Shown here in pieces: positions 10,371 to 22,213 of a stretch of 64,000 nt of DNA. The notes beneath the pieces are model-generated. The model was given only the letters and a program-made list of their open reading frames with translations, had not been told where the DNA came from and did no database searches. The stretch lies in contig JAPTOF010000001.1 of the NCBI GenBank assembly GCA_028554755.1, positions 30,059,501-30,123,500 of the forward strand, read 5' to 3'. The position numbers were made by a program, and so were the translations under genes. The stretch's first letter is position 1, and every line of letters begins with the position of its first letter. Source of the DNA: Cordia subcordata (lineage: Eukaryota > Streptophyta > Magnoliopsida > Boraginales > Cordiaceae).

Positions 10371-11321
10371 TTGATTTGTGTTGTTTAATTGGGTGTTCTT
10401 TCATTCATGTCTATGTGGTTGATAGAATACTTAGATGAGTACATATATATATTAATTGAAGTTTGTTTGTTACTAAACACATCTAATCCATGTTGTACTC
10501 ATGTCTATGTGTTTATACATGGATGTTATGAAGTGGGTAGTGCTTTTATTCATGTCTATATGCGTATTTGCATGCCTAGTAACAAGCATAATTTCAATAT
10601 CACATGTGTATGAATGTTAGTCAAATCCTGCTGTAGTGATCTTAGAATGACGGAGTATAATTTAGGGCTAATCTAGGTCGAGTTTCCTTTGGCTTTAAAT
10701 CCAGCCAATAGGTTTCAGGATAGATTTAGTCGACCTTAGCAACACTAGGTCTTGGCTTTAAACCCAGCCAACGGTTTAGGTACTAGGGTAGGTTCATTCT
10801 AAGCCACCTAGGAAGTTAGTTAGTCCCTCTTGAGGCCTTAGGTCATAAGCACCACGCCGTAGCTCTAGGAGACGTCGCCTAGGGACGGACCCGCACCGAG
10901 TCCTAGGGGGAAATCAGGACACTAACTAATAACCTAGTTAAGAGCACTTTTGATAGTTAGCCATCATCCCTTAATCCCATAGCATTTGAGTATGGAGTTA
11001 CCCATTCATAAGTCCAAGTCACCCTAATCCCTTTCCAATTGTTAGTTTCTTCTTAATCAACCTGCGTCCATTTTTGTTTTTATTCATAGTTTAGTTTTCT
11101 TTCATTTACTTAGAGCTCCCGACAATCCAAACCTTCACAAGAAAAAGTACACTTAGTTTAGATCTTTCTTTTTAGCTCTTTTAGGACACCAAGCATAGGA
11201 TACATTCACGATATTCATGCCTCCCTGTGGTTCGACACCCGCACTCGTAAACACTGTATTGCATGATCCGTACGCTTGCGGGTCTTTTAAAACTTGCACT
11301 CGTAAGAAGACGTCAAGTTTT

Positions 11322-11339
11322 TGGAGCCGTTGCCGGGGA
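11322..11339 (+). other. Athila-like primer binding site (tRNA-Asp type)
   Basis: TGGAGCCGTTGCCGGGGA starts six bases after the LTR. It matches the complement of the plant tRNA-Asp 3' end (TGGCGCCGTTGCCGGGGA) with one mismatch. Confidence 0.85.
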
Positions 11340-11705
11340 AGGCACGGTGATTTGCATTCTGTGCTTGTGTGTTTTGATAGTTGCTTTTCTTGTTTTTTTC
11401 TTTATAGTTTGTTTAGTTTTTACTTATTTCGTTTACTGCTCACATTATCTTGTTTTAGTTCTCTTTGTTAGTTTAATTCAGCTTTTGACTTTATTTATTT
11501 ATTTATTTTTAGTAGATTTTTTAGGATTGTGGATTATTTGCTGTAGTTTAGGAATACTGAAGTGTTTGGGGGTTGAAGTGGCCGGAGTTAGGATAGTTTG
11601 TGCATACTTGGTAGGAGATCCCTTAAGAATCCCCTAATTCCTCTTAATCCCGAACCTGAAAGAATCACTAGACGTTTCAGGAATTTAGGAGATCTTTCTG
11701 AGGAG

Positions 11706-12784
11706 ATGGCCGATCCCAATCATCCTCATAATCCACCCAATCCCCAATGAATCCCATTCCACCTCATGAGCACATTGGGCATCAAGCCCAAGCTCATTTT
11801 AGACAGGAACCCCGTAGACCAGGTCCACCTTTAGATGAGGAACCCACTCTTAGGCAATTCTTTCTCCCCGAAACATTTGAGCCTAATTCGGCTATTCAAA
11901 TTCCTAGTTTGGGGGGTACGAACTTCGAGATTAAGCCTAATATGTTGGCTATGCTTCCTTCCTTTTACGGGAGAAGCAATGAGAGTCCTCTTGATCACAT
12001 TACTGATTTTGTTGAAATGAGTTCCACTCTCCATGTTCCCAATGTCTCCCAAGAGGTCATACATCTAAGATTGTTTCCCTTATCTCTTAAGGATAAGGCT
12101 AGAACTTGGTTGCACTCCTTACCTAATGGGTGCATTATTACATGGGCTGAGCTTCAATCTAAATTCTTCCAGAAATTTTATCCCATGGCCAAGACAGCCG
12201 AACTTAGGACTGCCATCATGACTTTTTCCCAACATGACTTAGAATCTTTTCATGAAGCTTGGGAGAGGTTCAAAGATTTTCTTAGACAATGTCCACACCA
12301 TGACCTAATGCAATACTTCTTTCGAGGTTTAAACGAACAAAATAGGATGATGGTCAATGCCGCCTCTGGTGGTGGTTTCTATCTTTTAAGACCAACTGAG
12401 GCATGGGAGAAAATAGAAATGATGGCTGAGAATTCATTTCAAAATTTTGCAATGGAAAGATCTAGTCGAGGGGGTAACAAGAGAAGTGTTAGTGAGGTTG
12501 GAATTTCTTCAGACTTACCCTCTAAGGTCGAGGCGTTAACAAATAAACTAGATCAATTCATCTCTTTGTCCATTTCATCTCAGAATCCTAGGACTAGTTC
12601 TTCAAGTGCTTCCTCCACCCCCTTAGTTGTTGAAGTTTGTGCATTATGCTCCGAGTCATCTCATGAGACCCTAGCTTGCCCTTTAGCATCCCAATTTCCT
12701 GAATTCATGAAAGAGCAAGTGTGTGCCACACAAGGTTATTCTCGTGAGTATAATCCATACTCAAACACGTATAATCTGGGTTAG
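11706..12784 (+). pseudogene. Athila-like gag
   Basis: An ATG at 11706 opens a frame closed after 14 codons. The main gag frame runs from 11747 to a stop at 12782-12784 (345 aa). Its core (about residues 90-190) contains H-L-R-L-F-P-L-S-L-K-D-K-A-R-T-W-L and E-A-W-E-R-F-K-D, the retrotransposon gag block characteristic of Athila. It would form the particle shell. The early frame break and the stop at 12782, before the usual gag C-terminus, make it defective as read. Confidence 0.88.
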
Positions 12785-14047
12785 AGAGACAATCCGAAAT
12801 TTTCCTGGAGACAAGGACAGCATGAGTCTAGTTCACATCCTCAAGTTCCACCTCAGCAGCGACCCCGTCCGCAATATCCCCCAGGTTTTTATCAAGTCAA
12901 TCAGCCCTGTCTCACTAGTGCTCCTCAACCTCAAGCTTTACCTGCTCCCTCTAGTAGCCAGCCTCATAGTAATGACATGATGAAGATAATGCAATTTATT
13001 CAGAATCAACAACAAGAATTGGCAGAAAATAGGCAGCAAATGGCCAGGTTTGAGGCACAGTTAGGACAGATTGCTAGTCAATTGAGCACTAGAGACCACG
13101 GGAAATTGCCTTCTCAGCCGGAAGTAAACCCTAGAGTCCAATCTTGTTCCTCCACTGACACCACTTACCCTTCTCAGGCTCAAGCTAAAGCTGTCACCAC
13201 TCTTAGGAGCGATCGGGTAGTGGATAATAGGGTAGGAATTGACTCTGCAGTGTCTGCACCTAGTGGTCCTTCCGAGTCTAGAGCACAACATGGCAACCTT
13301 GTTGGGGGAAATTCTAGAGAGAGTCTTGTGGAGAGAAACGAGACATTCAGAGATCAGGGAGAGATTAGTACTTCCCGACCACATAGGGAGGGAAAAGAGC
13401 CTATGGATGACTCCCATGTATCTAGAGGTATAGAGCCTAGAGTTCCTTTTCCATCCGCTTTAGAGAGACCTACACCTAATGAGGATTCTAGGTTCTTCAA
13501 GATTTTAGAGCATCTCAAAGATCTTAAGGTCAATCTTCCTTTGATAGATGCGATCATTTCCATCCCATCTTACTCTAAGTTCTTTAAGGATCTTTGTACA
13601 AGGAAACGTAGATCATCGACCATTCCTAAGAAGGTGAGGCTTATGGAGAAGGTGAGTAGTATTTGTACCTCGGGCCTTCCGCCCAAGATGAGTGACCCCG
13701 GAGCCTTCACCATTCCTTGTAGGATCCGTGAGACGCAAAATGATCATGCTTTGTTAGATTTAGGATCTAGTGTGAATCTTATTCCCTATTCTGTCTATCA
13801 GCAGTTAGGCCTAGGTGAGTTATCTCCCACGTATGTTACTCTTCAGCTAGCTGATAGATCTAAGCGTAGACCTAAGGGGGTGATAGAGGACGTTATGGTT
13901 CAGGTAGGTGAGTTCGTGTACCCTGTTGACTTTATAGTGTTAGATATGGATTCGGGACACGACTCTAGACATTCTACACCCATTCTTCTAGGTCGCCCTT
14001 CCTTGCCACATGAGATGCCATTATCCATTGTAGGTCGGGGATATTAG
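12785..14047 (+). pseudogene. Athila-like gag C-terminus and protease
   Basis: The frame open from 12977 to 14047 (356 aa) begins with a glutamine-rich stretch and passes through a low-complexity linker. It ends in the Athila-type aspartic protease: L-L-D-L-G-S-S-V-N-L-I-P (near 13755-13790), then L-Q-L-A-D-R-S and V-D-F-I-V-L-D-M-D. The D-L-G triad in place of D-T-G or D-S-G is normal for this clade. A stop at 14045-14047, two bases before the next ATG, separates it from the RT frame. Confidence 0.88.
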
Positions 14048-14049
14048 AG

Positions 14050-15300
14050 ATGAAATTTGGGAATTTGAAATCCACTATGAAGGTTGCAGAGGCGGTGAAT
14101 AGAGCTAGTATAGGAGAGGAGGATGGAGAAGAGTGCTTTAAAGTAGATGTGATTGATTCTTGCATTGAGGATTTCATGGAAATGACTATGACTGATGGAG
14201 ATGATTTGAGGAAATTTGAAGAAGTGATGTCAAATTTTGATTTGGAGACCTTAGAGAAGAAATGTATAGCTTCTACTTCCTTAATTGAGAGCTGTTTGAT
14301 TAATAAGTCACTCAAGGTTAATTCTTCTACTCCTATTTCTAGTGATGAACGCATTGATGATGCTGAGGTTAAGTCCCCCGTGGTTGAGCCCAGCCTTTCT
14401 TTAGAGCTCAAACCCCTTCCGGATCATCTGAAGTATGCATTCCTAGGCTCTAATGAGACTCTTTCGGTTATCATAGCTTCCGATCTTTCTAGTGAGAATG
14501 AGAAGCGTCTCTTAGAGGTCCTTAGGAAACATAGGAAGGCAATAGGGTGGAAGATTAATGATTTACGAGGTATAGACCCCTCTATTTGTATGCATCGTAT
14601 TCACCTTGAAAATGGAGCCATTCCTTCTAGGGAGATGCAAAGGAGGCTAAACCCACACATGAGTGAAGTAGTTAAGAAGGAGATCATTAAGCTTTTGGAT
14701 GCAGCATTATTTATCCGATCTCCGATAGTGAGTGGGTTAGCCCAGTCCAAGTTGTCCCTAAGAAGTCCGGGATCACAGTTGTTGAGAATGAGAGAGGAGA
14801 GCTTATCCCTACACGTACTCCTACGGGATGGAGGGTCTGTATTGATTATGGGAAGCTCAACTCCAAAACTAGGAAGGATTATTTCCCATTGCCTTTTCTA
14901 GACCAGATTTTAGATAGAGTAGCTGGGCACAGCTACTATTGTTTTCTAGATGGCTATTCGGGATATAACCAGATCCCTGTGTTTCCCGAGGACCAGGAAA
15001 AGACCACCTTTACTTGTCCCTATGGCACTTTTGCTTATAGGAGAATGCCTTCGGTCTTTGTAATGCCCCAGCGACTTTTCAGAGATGCATGATGGCCATT
15101 TTTAGTGATATGATTGAGAGACACTTAGAGATTTTTATAGATGATTTCTCAGTCTTTAGAGATAGCTTTGATGAGTGCTTGAATCATCTCTCTTTAGTCT
15201 TAGACCGATGTGTGGAGAAGAATTTAGTGTTAAGTTGGGAGAAATCCCACTTCATGGTGCAACGAGGGATAGTCTTTGGGTCATGTTGTCTCATCTAATG
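14050..15300 (+). pseudogene. Athila-like reverse transcriptase
   Basis: 14050-14901 encodes the linker and RT fingers (E-N-E-K-R-L-L-E-V-L-R-K-H-R-K-A-I-G-W, then R-R-L-N-P-H-M). A frameshift near 14730 follows; RT continues at 14889-15092 (Y-S-G-Y-N-Q-I-P, C-P-Y-G-T-F-A-Y-R-R-M-P) and 15089-15298, which holds the catalytic F-I-D-D motif near 15135-15146. Three frames and a short overlap at 15089 show decay. It copies the element RNA into DNA in family members that are intact. Confidence 0.9.
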
Positions 15301-15340
15301 GAATTCAAGTCGACCAACTAAGGTTGAATTAATTGAGAAG

Positions 15341-15739
15341 TTGCTTGTCCCTAAGTGTGTCAAGGATGTTAGATCTTTTCTAGGACATGCAGGATTCTAC
15401 CGTAGATTCATTAAGGATTTTAGTCACGTTGCACGTCCTTTGTCTAGGCTCCTAGCACAAGATGTTCCTTTTGACTTTGACGATGAATGTGTTAGAGCTT
15501 TTGATAGGCTTAAATCCTTATTATCAACATCCCCGATTATCCAACCACCTGACTACAGTCTCCCATTTGAGGTTATGTGTGATGCATCCGATTATGCAAT
15601 AGGAGCTGTTTTAGGTCAAAGGAAGGATAAGTTGCCCCATGTTGTATACTATGCTAGCAAGACTTTTGATGAAGCACAAAAGAATTACACTACTACGGAA
15701 AAAGAGCTTCTAGCGATAGTCTTCTCTCGACAAGTTTAG
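15341..15739 (+). pseudogene. Athila-like RT connection and RNase H
   Basis: 132-aa open stretch. It starts with the connection block (F-L-G-H-A-G-F-Y-R-R-F-I-K-D-F) and passes into RNase H (F-E-V-M-C-D-A-S-D-Y-A-I-G-A-V-L-G, then Y-T-T-T-E-K-E-L-L-A-I-V), which carries the expected D and E residues. A stop at 15737 interrupts RNase H; the rest (Y-T-D-H-A-A-L-K) follows at about 15770. Confidence 0.9.
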
Positions 15740-15787
15740 GTCATACATCCTAGGATCCGAGTAATTGTCTACACCGATCATGCGGCA

Positions 15788-17290
15788 TTGAAGTATTTGT
15801 TGTCTAAGAAAGAATCTAAGCACCGATTGATTAGTTGGATGCTCCTTCTTCAAGAGTTTGACTTAGAAATTTGGGATAAGAAGGGTAGAGAGAATTTAGT
15901 TGCGGATCATCTTTCCCGTCTTGTTAGCGAGTCTTCTAGTGATCCATCTCCTTTTCATGATTCATTCCCTGATGAGCAATTATTTGCTATTTCCCATCAC
16001 ACACCTTGGTTCGCTCATATAGTTAATTATCTTGCCACAGGGCGTTTTCCGTCTCATTGGGAGAAAAGAGAAAAAGATAGGTTCCTAGCACAAGTTAGGC
16101 ATTTCTTTTGGGAGGACCCCTATCTTTTTAAAGTGTGTGTGGATCAAATGATTCGCCGGTGTGTGCACGAGGAGGAGTTTGAGAGCGTGTTAAGCATGTG
16201 TCATGATGAGGGTGTGGGGTCATTTTAGTAGGAAAAAGCTGCTGCGAAGGTCTTGCAAAGTGGATTCTTTTGGCCTACTCTCTTTAGGGATGCCAGGAAT
16301 ATTGCAAAAAGTGTTTTAGATGTCAACAATCCGGGTCCATCTCTAGGAGAAACATGATGCCTTTATCCCCTATTCTTCCTTGCGAGTTGTTCGATGTTTG
16401 GGGTATAGACTTCATGGGTCCGTTTCCACCTTCCTTTGGGTGTCAATACATTCTAGTGGCCGTTGACTATGTGTCCAAATGGGTCGAGGCTATTCCTACA
16501 CGGACTAATGACCATAGGGTAGTGGTTAAATTTATTAAAGAGAACATTTTCTCTAGATTTAGAGTCCCTAGGGTCTTAATTAGTGTGGGGGTTTGCATTT
16601 TCGCCATAGGACTTTAGAGGCCTTGTTGAAGAAATATTCAGTCACCCATAAGGTAGCTACTCCTTATCACCCGCAGACTAGTGGACAAGTAGAGGTGTCC
16701 AATAGAGAGATCAAACACATTTTAGAGAAAATGGTTAGGCCCGATAGAAAGGATTGGTCTATTAGGCTAAATGATGCTTTATGGGCCTACCGTACTGCCT
16801 TTAAGACTCCTATTGGTATGTCTCCGTATAGATTAGTATTTGGTAAAGCTTGTCACTTGCCGGTAGAGCTAGAGCATAGAGCTTATTGGGCAATCAAAGC
16901 CCTAAATTTTGACCTGGCAAGAGCGGGTGAGAAAAGGAGGCTAGACCTAGCAGAACTGGAAGAGCTTAGATTCGAGGCATATGAGAACGCTAAACTTTAT
17001 AAGGATAGGATGAAGAAAATCCATGATAAACACGTTATTAAGAAATCATTCTCTCCTCTTGATAAAGTTTGGTTGTTTAACTCACAGTGAAGCTTTTTCC
17101 AGGTAAGCTTAAGACGAGATGGGATGGTCCATATGAAGTGATGATTGCCTATCCTTTTAGGAGCAGTCAAGATTAAAGACTTGAAGGATGGCCGAGAGTT
17201 GACGGTAAATGGGCAACGCCTGAAGCACGCTTATGATCCGAGCATGGCTCGTGTGGAGGTTTTAAAGCTTCAGGACCCCTCTTATGGAAG
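15788..17290 (+). pseudogene. Athila-like integrase
   Basis: 15788-16228 ends RNase H and begins the H2C2 region. 16354-16617 holds the first catalytic Asp block (W-G-I-D-F-M-G-P-F) and D-Y-V-S-K-W-V-E-A. 16593-17090 holds [15 protein letters not shown] with the catalytic Glu, and the Athila tail [12 protein letters not shown]. At the second catalytic site I-S-D-G has become I-S-V-G, so the essential Asp is lost just before a frame change. Coding traces run to about 17290. Confidence 0.88.
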
Positions 17291-17729
17291 TTGAAGATGA
17301 GCTGGTATTTGCCTGGCTGACGGCTTGGTGGTTAGCGCTACTAGGAGGCAACCTAGGTTCAATTCTGTAGTTTTGCATTTGTTTTACTTTCGTTTCTTTT
17401 TATTTTCTTTCTGTCATCTTTCTTACACCCAACTAAAAGTGTTGAATCCCAATCCTTTGTCCCATAAGATACACCACTGCTTATTATTGCACATGCCAAT
17501 GCAAGTATGCATAGGCAATGCTACTAATCTTGTTTTCTTTGTGAGTGTTTGTGAATTGTGAGTCACAGGTTAGTAGTATGGTGATTGGGAGTTGGCATGG
17601 AAAGCTTTGAAGAAAACGCAAGGTTGTATCTATCCTTTCTCCACTTGTTCCCCTGTTTGCACCCTATCCCCACCACCCTTACTTGTTTTGTAATGATAAC
17701 TTGCTTGTTTTTGTTGTGCTTCGTTCTAT

Positions 17730-17766
17730 TTGCTTGAGGACAAGCAATGTTTAGGTTTGGGGGTGT
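17730..17766 (+). repeat. Internal copy of hairpin and polypurine-like motif
   Basis: Inverted repeat TTGCTTG...CAAGCAA with a 4-base loop (17730-17747), followed by AGGTTTGGGGGTGT (17753-17766). The same arrangement precedes the 3' LTR 921 bp further on. Confidence 0.85.
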
Positions 17767-18650
17767 GGGAGTTTGGTTTTCTTGTTATACCTTGCTTAGG
17801 GTAGATTGCATCATGCATAAAAATGGTGAAAATTGAAAAATTTTGATGCATATAGAGTCATTTATTTCTTTGTTGATCATTGTGTTGGCTTTTGTGATTG
17901 ACTCTATTGATTTATTAAGATGAGAGACATTGTGGGGGAATAAATAGAGTGGTTTGAAAACTAAGTCTTGGAGGAGATGCCCTTAAAAGTTGTGGGAAGT
18001 GAGAACCTTAAAAGAATAACCCTTGTAGCCACCCCATAGCTTGGTAGGAAAGAGTGTTGAAAAAGGGTTATTGATGTGAGTGCCCCGTCTTTGATTGGTT
18101 CTTGTTGATATGCTTAAGCCTTTCTTTTTCTTCCTTTTTGAGAATTCAATACAATGAAAATGAAAAAAAATGATTGAAAAAAAAGAGGCAAAAAGGTGCA
18201 AAATTATATGAATGAAGTAAAAAAGAGGAAAAGCCAAAAGCACCTAAAAGTTAGTGAATAAGTGCATAAGTGACACAATGTCAACTTAGCACAAGTTATT
18301 ATCTTTGCAAGCATGTGAATAAGGCTTATAAAAAGCCATCGTGTTTGTATACTCTCTCTTCTTATCTTTGAGGCTTGGTGCATGTTAGGGAGACCATGTC
18401 AATTGAAGGAGCACGAAATATCAATATCCCGAGTGCGTGAGTTAGAATCCTAGGCTTGTGGTGGATTGGCTACTTGGGAAATTCCCATGAGGAACGAGAC
18501 CCCTTATGAGTAGAGGGAAGATTCAAAGAGGCTTAGGGATCTCTTCACAATAGGAATGCCCTTTCATGTTTCTCAAATTAATACTGATAGCGAGTCAGTC
18601 CTTTAGGCAATCCATTGTATCAGCTTTAGAAATAAAATTGAAGATTAAGC

Positions 18651-18687
18651 TTGCTTGAGGACAAGCAAGGAGAAGGTTTGGGGGTGT
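18651..18687 (+). other. Polypurine tract and hairpin at the 3' LTR
   Basis: Hairpin TTGCTTGAGGACAAGCAA (18651-18668), then a G-rich tract AAGGTTTGGGGGTGT (18673-18687) ending exactly at the LTR. This is the position where plus-strand synthesis is primed. Confidence 0.75.
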
Positions 18688-20474
18688 TGATGAGTTGTGA
18701 TTTGGTGTGTGTTTGCATCGCCATTTACTTATACTTTAGAGGTGTTGAATGCTTATAATGATGCATTAGTGTAGTACTTTTGATAGGAATAGGCTTAAGT
18801 GAGAATAAATGTGCATATTGAGTTTAAGAGATAAAATGCTACACTAATAGCTTATTGTCAATGATTCAGGTGATTTTGGGTGAAGATAAAGATTGAACAA
18901 TGAAAGGTGATGAAGATAGGACATGCACGGGTCTAAGGGAGAAGACTAGAGGCCGAAATGACGAAAAATTGGATGAAGGAAGTCAGCTGGACGCTAAGGA
19001 AGAATAGCCGGTCGACCGACTAGGTCGACCGGCCACTCCAGAGAGCTTCGTCGAAAAGCCGGACGACCCCCCTTCAAGAGCCGGTCGACCGGCTAGGTCG
19101 ACCGGCCACTCCAGAGAGCCCTTGAAGAAAGCCGGTCGAGTACTCCAGAGGCCGGTCGACCGGCTATGCGCGAACCTATAAATAAAGCCCGATGCGGAGC
19201 AGAAAAGGGAGAGTTTTTTTACACACACTTCACACCTATTCTCACACACACTTAACCCTATTCCCTAGCCGCTCGCACACCCTTTTCACATACTTTTCAC
19301 GAAGAACCAAGTTTCGTTAGAGGATTCAAACGCTTTGGAATCGAGATTGTTTACAAGCTGTGTTCTGAATTCGCTAGGATGAAAGGGGAGTTTCGTTATA
19401 TCTCTTTCATTCTATTTTATATTATGTCTGAGTAGGCTTGTATAGGGTGATAAAGCTTATGTAATGGGTTAATTTTATACTCTTATGATATGGGATATGA
19501 TGGCTGAATATATATATATATATATATGTTTTGATTTGTGTTGTTTAATTGGGTGTTCTTTCATTCATGTCTATGTGGTTGATAGAATACTTAAATGAGT
19601 ACATATATATATTAATTGAAGTTTGTTTGTTACTAAACACATCTAATCCATGTTGTACTCATGTCTATGTGTTTATACATGGATGTTATGAAGTGGATAG
19701 TGCTTTTATTCATGTCTATATGCGTATTTGCATGCCTAGTAACAAGCATAATTTCAATATCACATGTGTATGAATGTTAGTCAAATCCTGCTGTAGTGAT
19801 CTTAGAATGACGGAGTATAATTTAGGGCTAATCTAGGTCGAGTTTCCTTTGGCTTTAAATCCAGCCAATAGGTTTCAGGATAGATTTAGTCGACCTTAGC
19901 AACACTAGGTCTTGGCTTTAAACCCAGCCAACGGTTTAGGTACTAGGGTAGGTTCATTCTAAGCCACCTAGGAAGTTAGTTAGTCCTCTTGAGGCCCTAG
20001 GTCATAAGGACCACGCCGTAGCTCTAGGAGACGTCGCCTAGGGACGGACCCGCACCGAGTCCTAGGGGGAAATCAGGACACTAACTAATAACCTAGTTAA
20101 GAGCACTTTTGATAGTTAGCCATCATCCCTTAATCCCATAGCATTTGAGTATGGAGTTACCCATTCATAAGTCCAAGTCACCCTAATCCCTTTCCAATTG
20201 TTAGTTTCTTCTTAATCAACCTGCGTCCATTTTTGTTTTTATTCATAGTTTAGTTTTCTTTCATTTACTTAGAGCTCCCGACAATCCAAACCTTCACAAG
20301 AAAAAGTACACTTAGTTTAGATCTTTCTTTTTAGCTCTTTTAGGACACCAAGCATAGGATACATTCACGATATTCATGCCTCCCTGTGGTTCGACACCCG
20401 CACTCGTAAACACTGTATTGCATGATCCGTATGCTTGCGGGTCTTTTAAAACTTGCACTCGTAAGAAGACATCA
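18688..20474 (+). repeat. Athila-like 3' LTR
   Basis: Direct repeat of 9511-11315, with TG start and GACATCA end. Its palindrome array is GGCCACTCC-rich where the 5' copy has GCCACTCG, and its TA run is shorter. Confidence 0.95.
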
Positions 20475-20479
20475 ATTAC
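20475..20479. repeat. Target duplication ATTAC, right copy
   Basis: Exact repeat of 9506-9510, followed at once by copia-2 RT sequence. Confidence 0.95.
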
Positions 20480-21202
20480 ATCCTTACATCATTTCCAATA
20501 AGCAGGATGTCATCTACATACAGAACCAAAAAAGCTACAGCATTTCCATTATGCCTCTTATACATGCAAGGTACATCAATATTTTGATCAAAACCATAAG
20601 ATTTAATTGCACGATCAAATTTGATGTTCCATGCTCTAGATGCCTACTTTAATTCATAAATGGACTTTTTTAACTTACAAACCATATGTTCCTGGCCTTT
20701 GGCAACATATCCATCTGGTTGTGCCATGTAAATGGTTTCGTCAAGCTCTCCATTAAGAAAAAGTTGTCTTGACATCCATTTGCCATATCTCGTAGACATA
20801 ATGACATGAGATGGCAAGAAGTATCCTAATGGATTTAAGCATGGCTACTGGTGAGAAAGTTTCCTCATAATTGATCCCTTCTTTCTGAGTAAAACCTTTT
20901 GCCACCAACCTTGCTTTAAAGGTTTCAACTTTTCCATCAATTCCTCTTTTCCTTTTGTAGACCCATTTGCACCTTATAGGTTTTACCCCTTCAGGTGCAA
21001 TTACAAGATCCCAGACTTTGTTAGAATACATAGATTCTAACTTTGAATCCATTGCCTTATGCCATTCGTCGGCATCTATGTCAGAAACTGCTTTATCATT
21101 ACTTGTGGGATCCACCACCTGATCCTCTAAAGAAGTCTGAAAGGACTCTCCATAGTATTTATCAGGAGGCCTAGTTATCTTCCCACTACAATGAGGCTCC
21201 AA
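20480..21202 (-). pseudogene. copia-2 reverse transcriptase, N-terminal part
   Basis: Minus-strand 21202-20753 gives W-H-K-A-M-D-S-K-L, C-K-W-V-Y-K-R-K, A-R-L-V-A-K-G-F-T-Q and E-T-F-S-P-V-A, the usual copia RT start. The catalytic Y-V-D-D-I-L-L-I-G-N-D lies at about 20525-20493, only a few codons before the Athila insertion. The insertion therefore cuts the polymerase just past its active site. A frame break lies near 20750. Confidence 0.88.
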
Positions 21203-21307
21203 TATATTAGGTGTAATATGCTATTCCTTTTCATTTACAGTTACCACAAGTGTTATTGGATATTCTTGTGAAATCTTTTCTAGAACAACTTCAGAATTTG
21301 GTGTTTT

Positions 21308-22042
21308 CTAGATCATTTCACCATTCTCTAAGTATCTAGCATGGGTGTTTATAAACACCTTTTGATCCTTAGGATTATAAAAGATCCCACCTCTAGTTCC
21401 CTTAGGATACACAATAAAATACCACAACTCGGATCTTGGTTCCAACTTTGAAGCATTACTATTAAGTACATAAGCTGGACAACCGCAAATGTGGAGATAA
21501 TTTAAACTAGGCTTACGCTCGATCCACATTTCTTGTGGTGTCCTATGTACTAATTTAGATGGTACCAAGTTCAAGATGTATGCTACTGTCTCAAGGGCAT
21601 GCCCCCAAAAAGATAAAGGTAATGATGCATGACTCATCATTGACCTAACCATATCTAATAGGGTGCGATTTTTTCTCTCTGCTACACTATTGTGTTGGGG
21701 AGTCCCTGGTGCAGTCAATTGAGACACAATCCCTTCTTGTGTAAGATAGTCTTTGAACTCACCTGAGAGGTGTTCGCCACCTCGATTAGACCAAAGGGCT
21801 TTGATACGTTTATCTAATTTCTGCTCTGCTTTAGCCTTGAACTCTTTGAATTTCTCAAAGGATTCAGACTTGCGTCGCATTAGATATACATATCCATACC
21901 TAGAGTAATCATTAGTAAAGATAATGAAATACTCATAACCTCCTCGTGCTGGTTTGCTCATAGGACCATACACATCGGTATGAACCAATTCCAATACTTC
22001 TTTGGCCCTTTCTCCTTTAGAAGAAAATGACCGTTTGGTCAT
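21308..22042 (-). pseudogene. copia-2 integrase
   Basis: 244-aa open stretch with V-H-T-D-V-Y-G-P-M (first catalytic Asp), F-T-N-D-Y-S-R-Y, W-S-N-R-G-G-E, and S-V-A-E-R-K-N-R-T with the catalytic Glu, followed by the C-terminal P-S-K-L-V-H-R-T-P block. The second catalytic Asp (normally S-D-R-G-G-E) is Asn, so strand transfer should be abolished even though the frame is open. Confidence 0.88.
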
Positions 22043-22213
22043 CTTTCCTTCGAGGCAAGATTCACTCGAAGGTAGATTTTCGAGATCTAATGAGCTAAGA
22101 TGCCTATCCTTGATTAATCTCTGAATTCGCTTTAGACTAATATGTCCTAAGTGTAGATGCCAAAGATAAGTATTATTGGTCGAAGAAACCTTCCTTTTTC
22201 AGGAATTAGTTTG

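Larger units (their letters stand above)
9511..11315 (+). repeat. Athila-like 5' LTR
   Basis: Starts TGATGAGTTGTG and ends GACGTCA; repeated at 18688-20474. Contains GC-rich palindromic minirepeats (9830-9983), a TATA box (9996-10005) and a 40-bp TA run (10328-10367) that is about twice as long as in the 3' LTR. Confidence 0.95.
17291..18687 (+). other. Athila-like 3' noncoding region
   Basis: About 1.4 kb between integrase and 3' LTR with no convincing ORF. Athila members often carry an env-like ORF here, but I could not see one. It holds two copies of a hairpin plus polypurine-like motif at 17730-17766 and 18651-18687. Confidence 0.6.
9511..20474 (+). mobile_element. Athila-like Ty3/gypsy LTR retrotransposon, near full length
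   Basis: An 10964-bp element with LTRs of 1805 and 1787 bp, both TG...CA, a tRNA-Asp type primer site, gag, protease, RT, RNase H and integrase in Ty3/gypsy order, and a polypurine tract. The gag core and the D-L-G protease site are of the Athila type. By eye the LTRs differ at roughly 15-20 positions plus a TA-repeat length change, so insertion is fairly recent. The coding region nevertheless has several stops and frameshifts, so it probably moved with help in trans or decayed quickly. It interrupts the RT of copia-2. Confidence 0.93.

Noticed and set aside
11263..11637. 124-codon hydrophobic ORF at the start of the Athila-like internal region
   Set aside because: It runs across the LTR end, the primer site and a T-rich leader; the hydrophobic stretch comes from T runs, not from a membrane protein.
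17983..18243. 86-codon minus-strand ORF as the missing Athila env
   Set aside because: Wrong strand for the element and built from A-rich sequence; no membrane-protein features on the coding strand.
18983..19249. 88-codon minus-strand ORF in the 3' LTR
   Set aside because: It is a translation of the palindromic GC-rich minirepeats; the 5' LTR does not keep the frame open.
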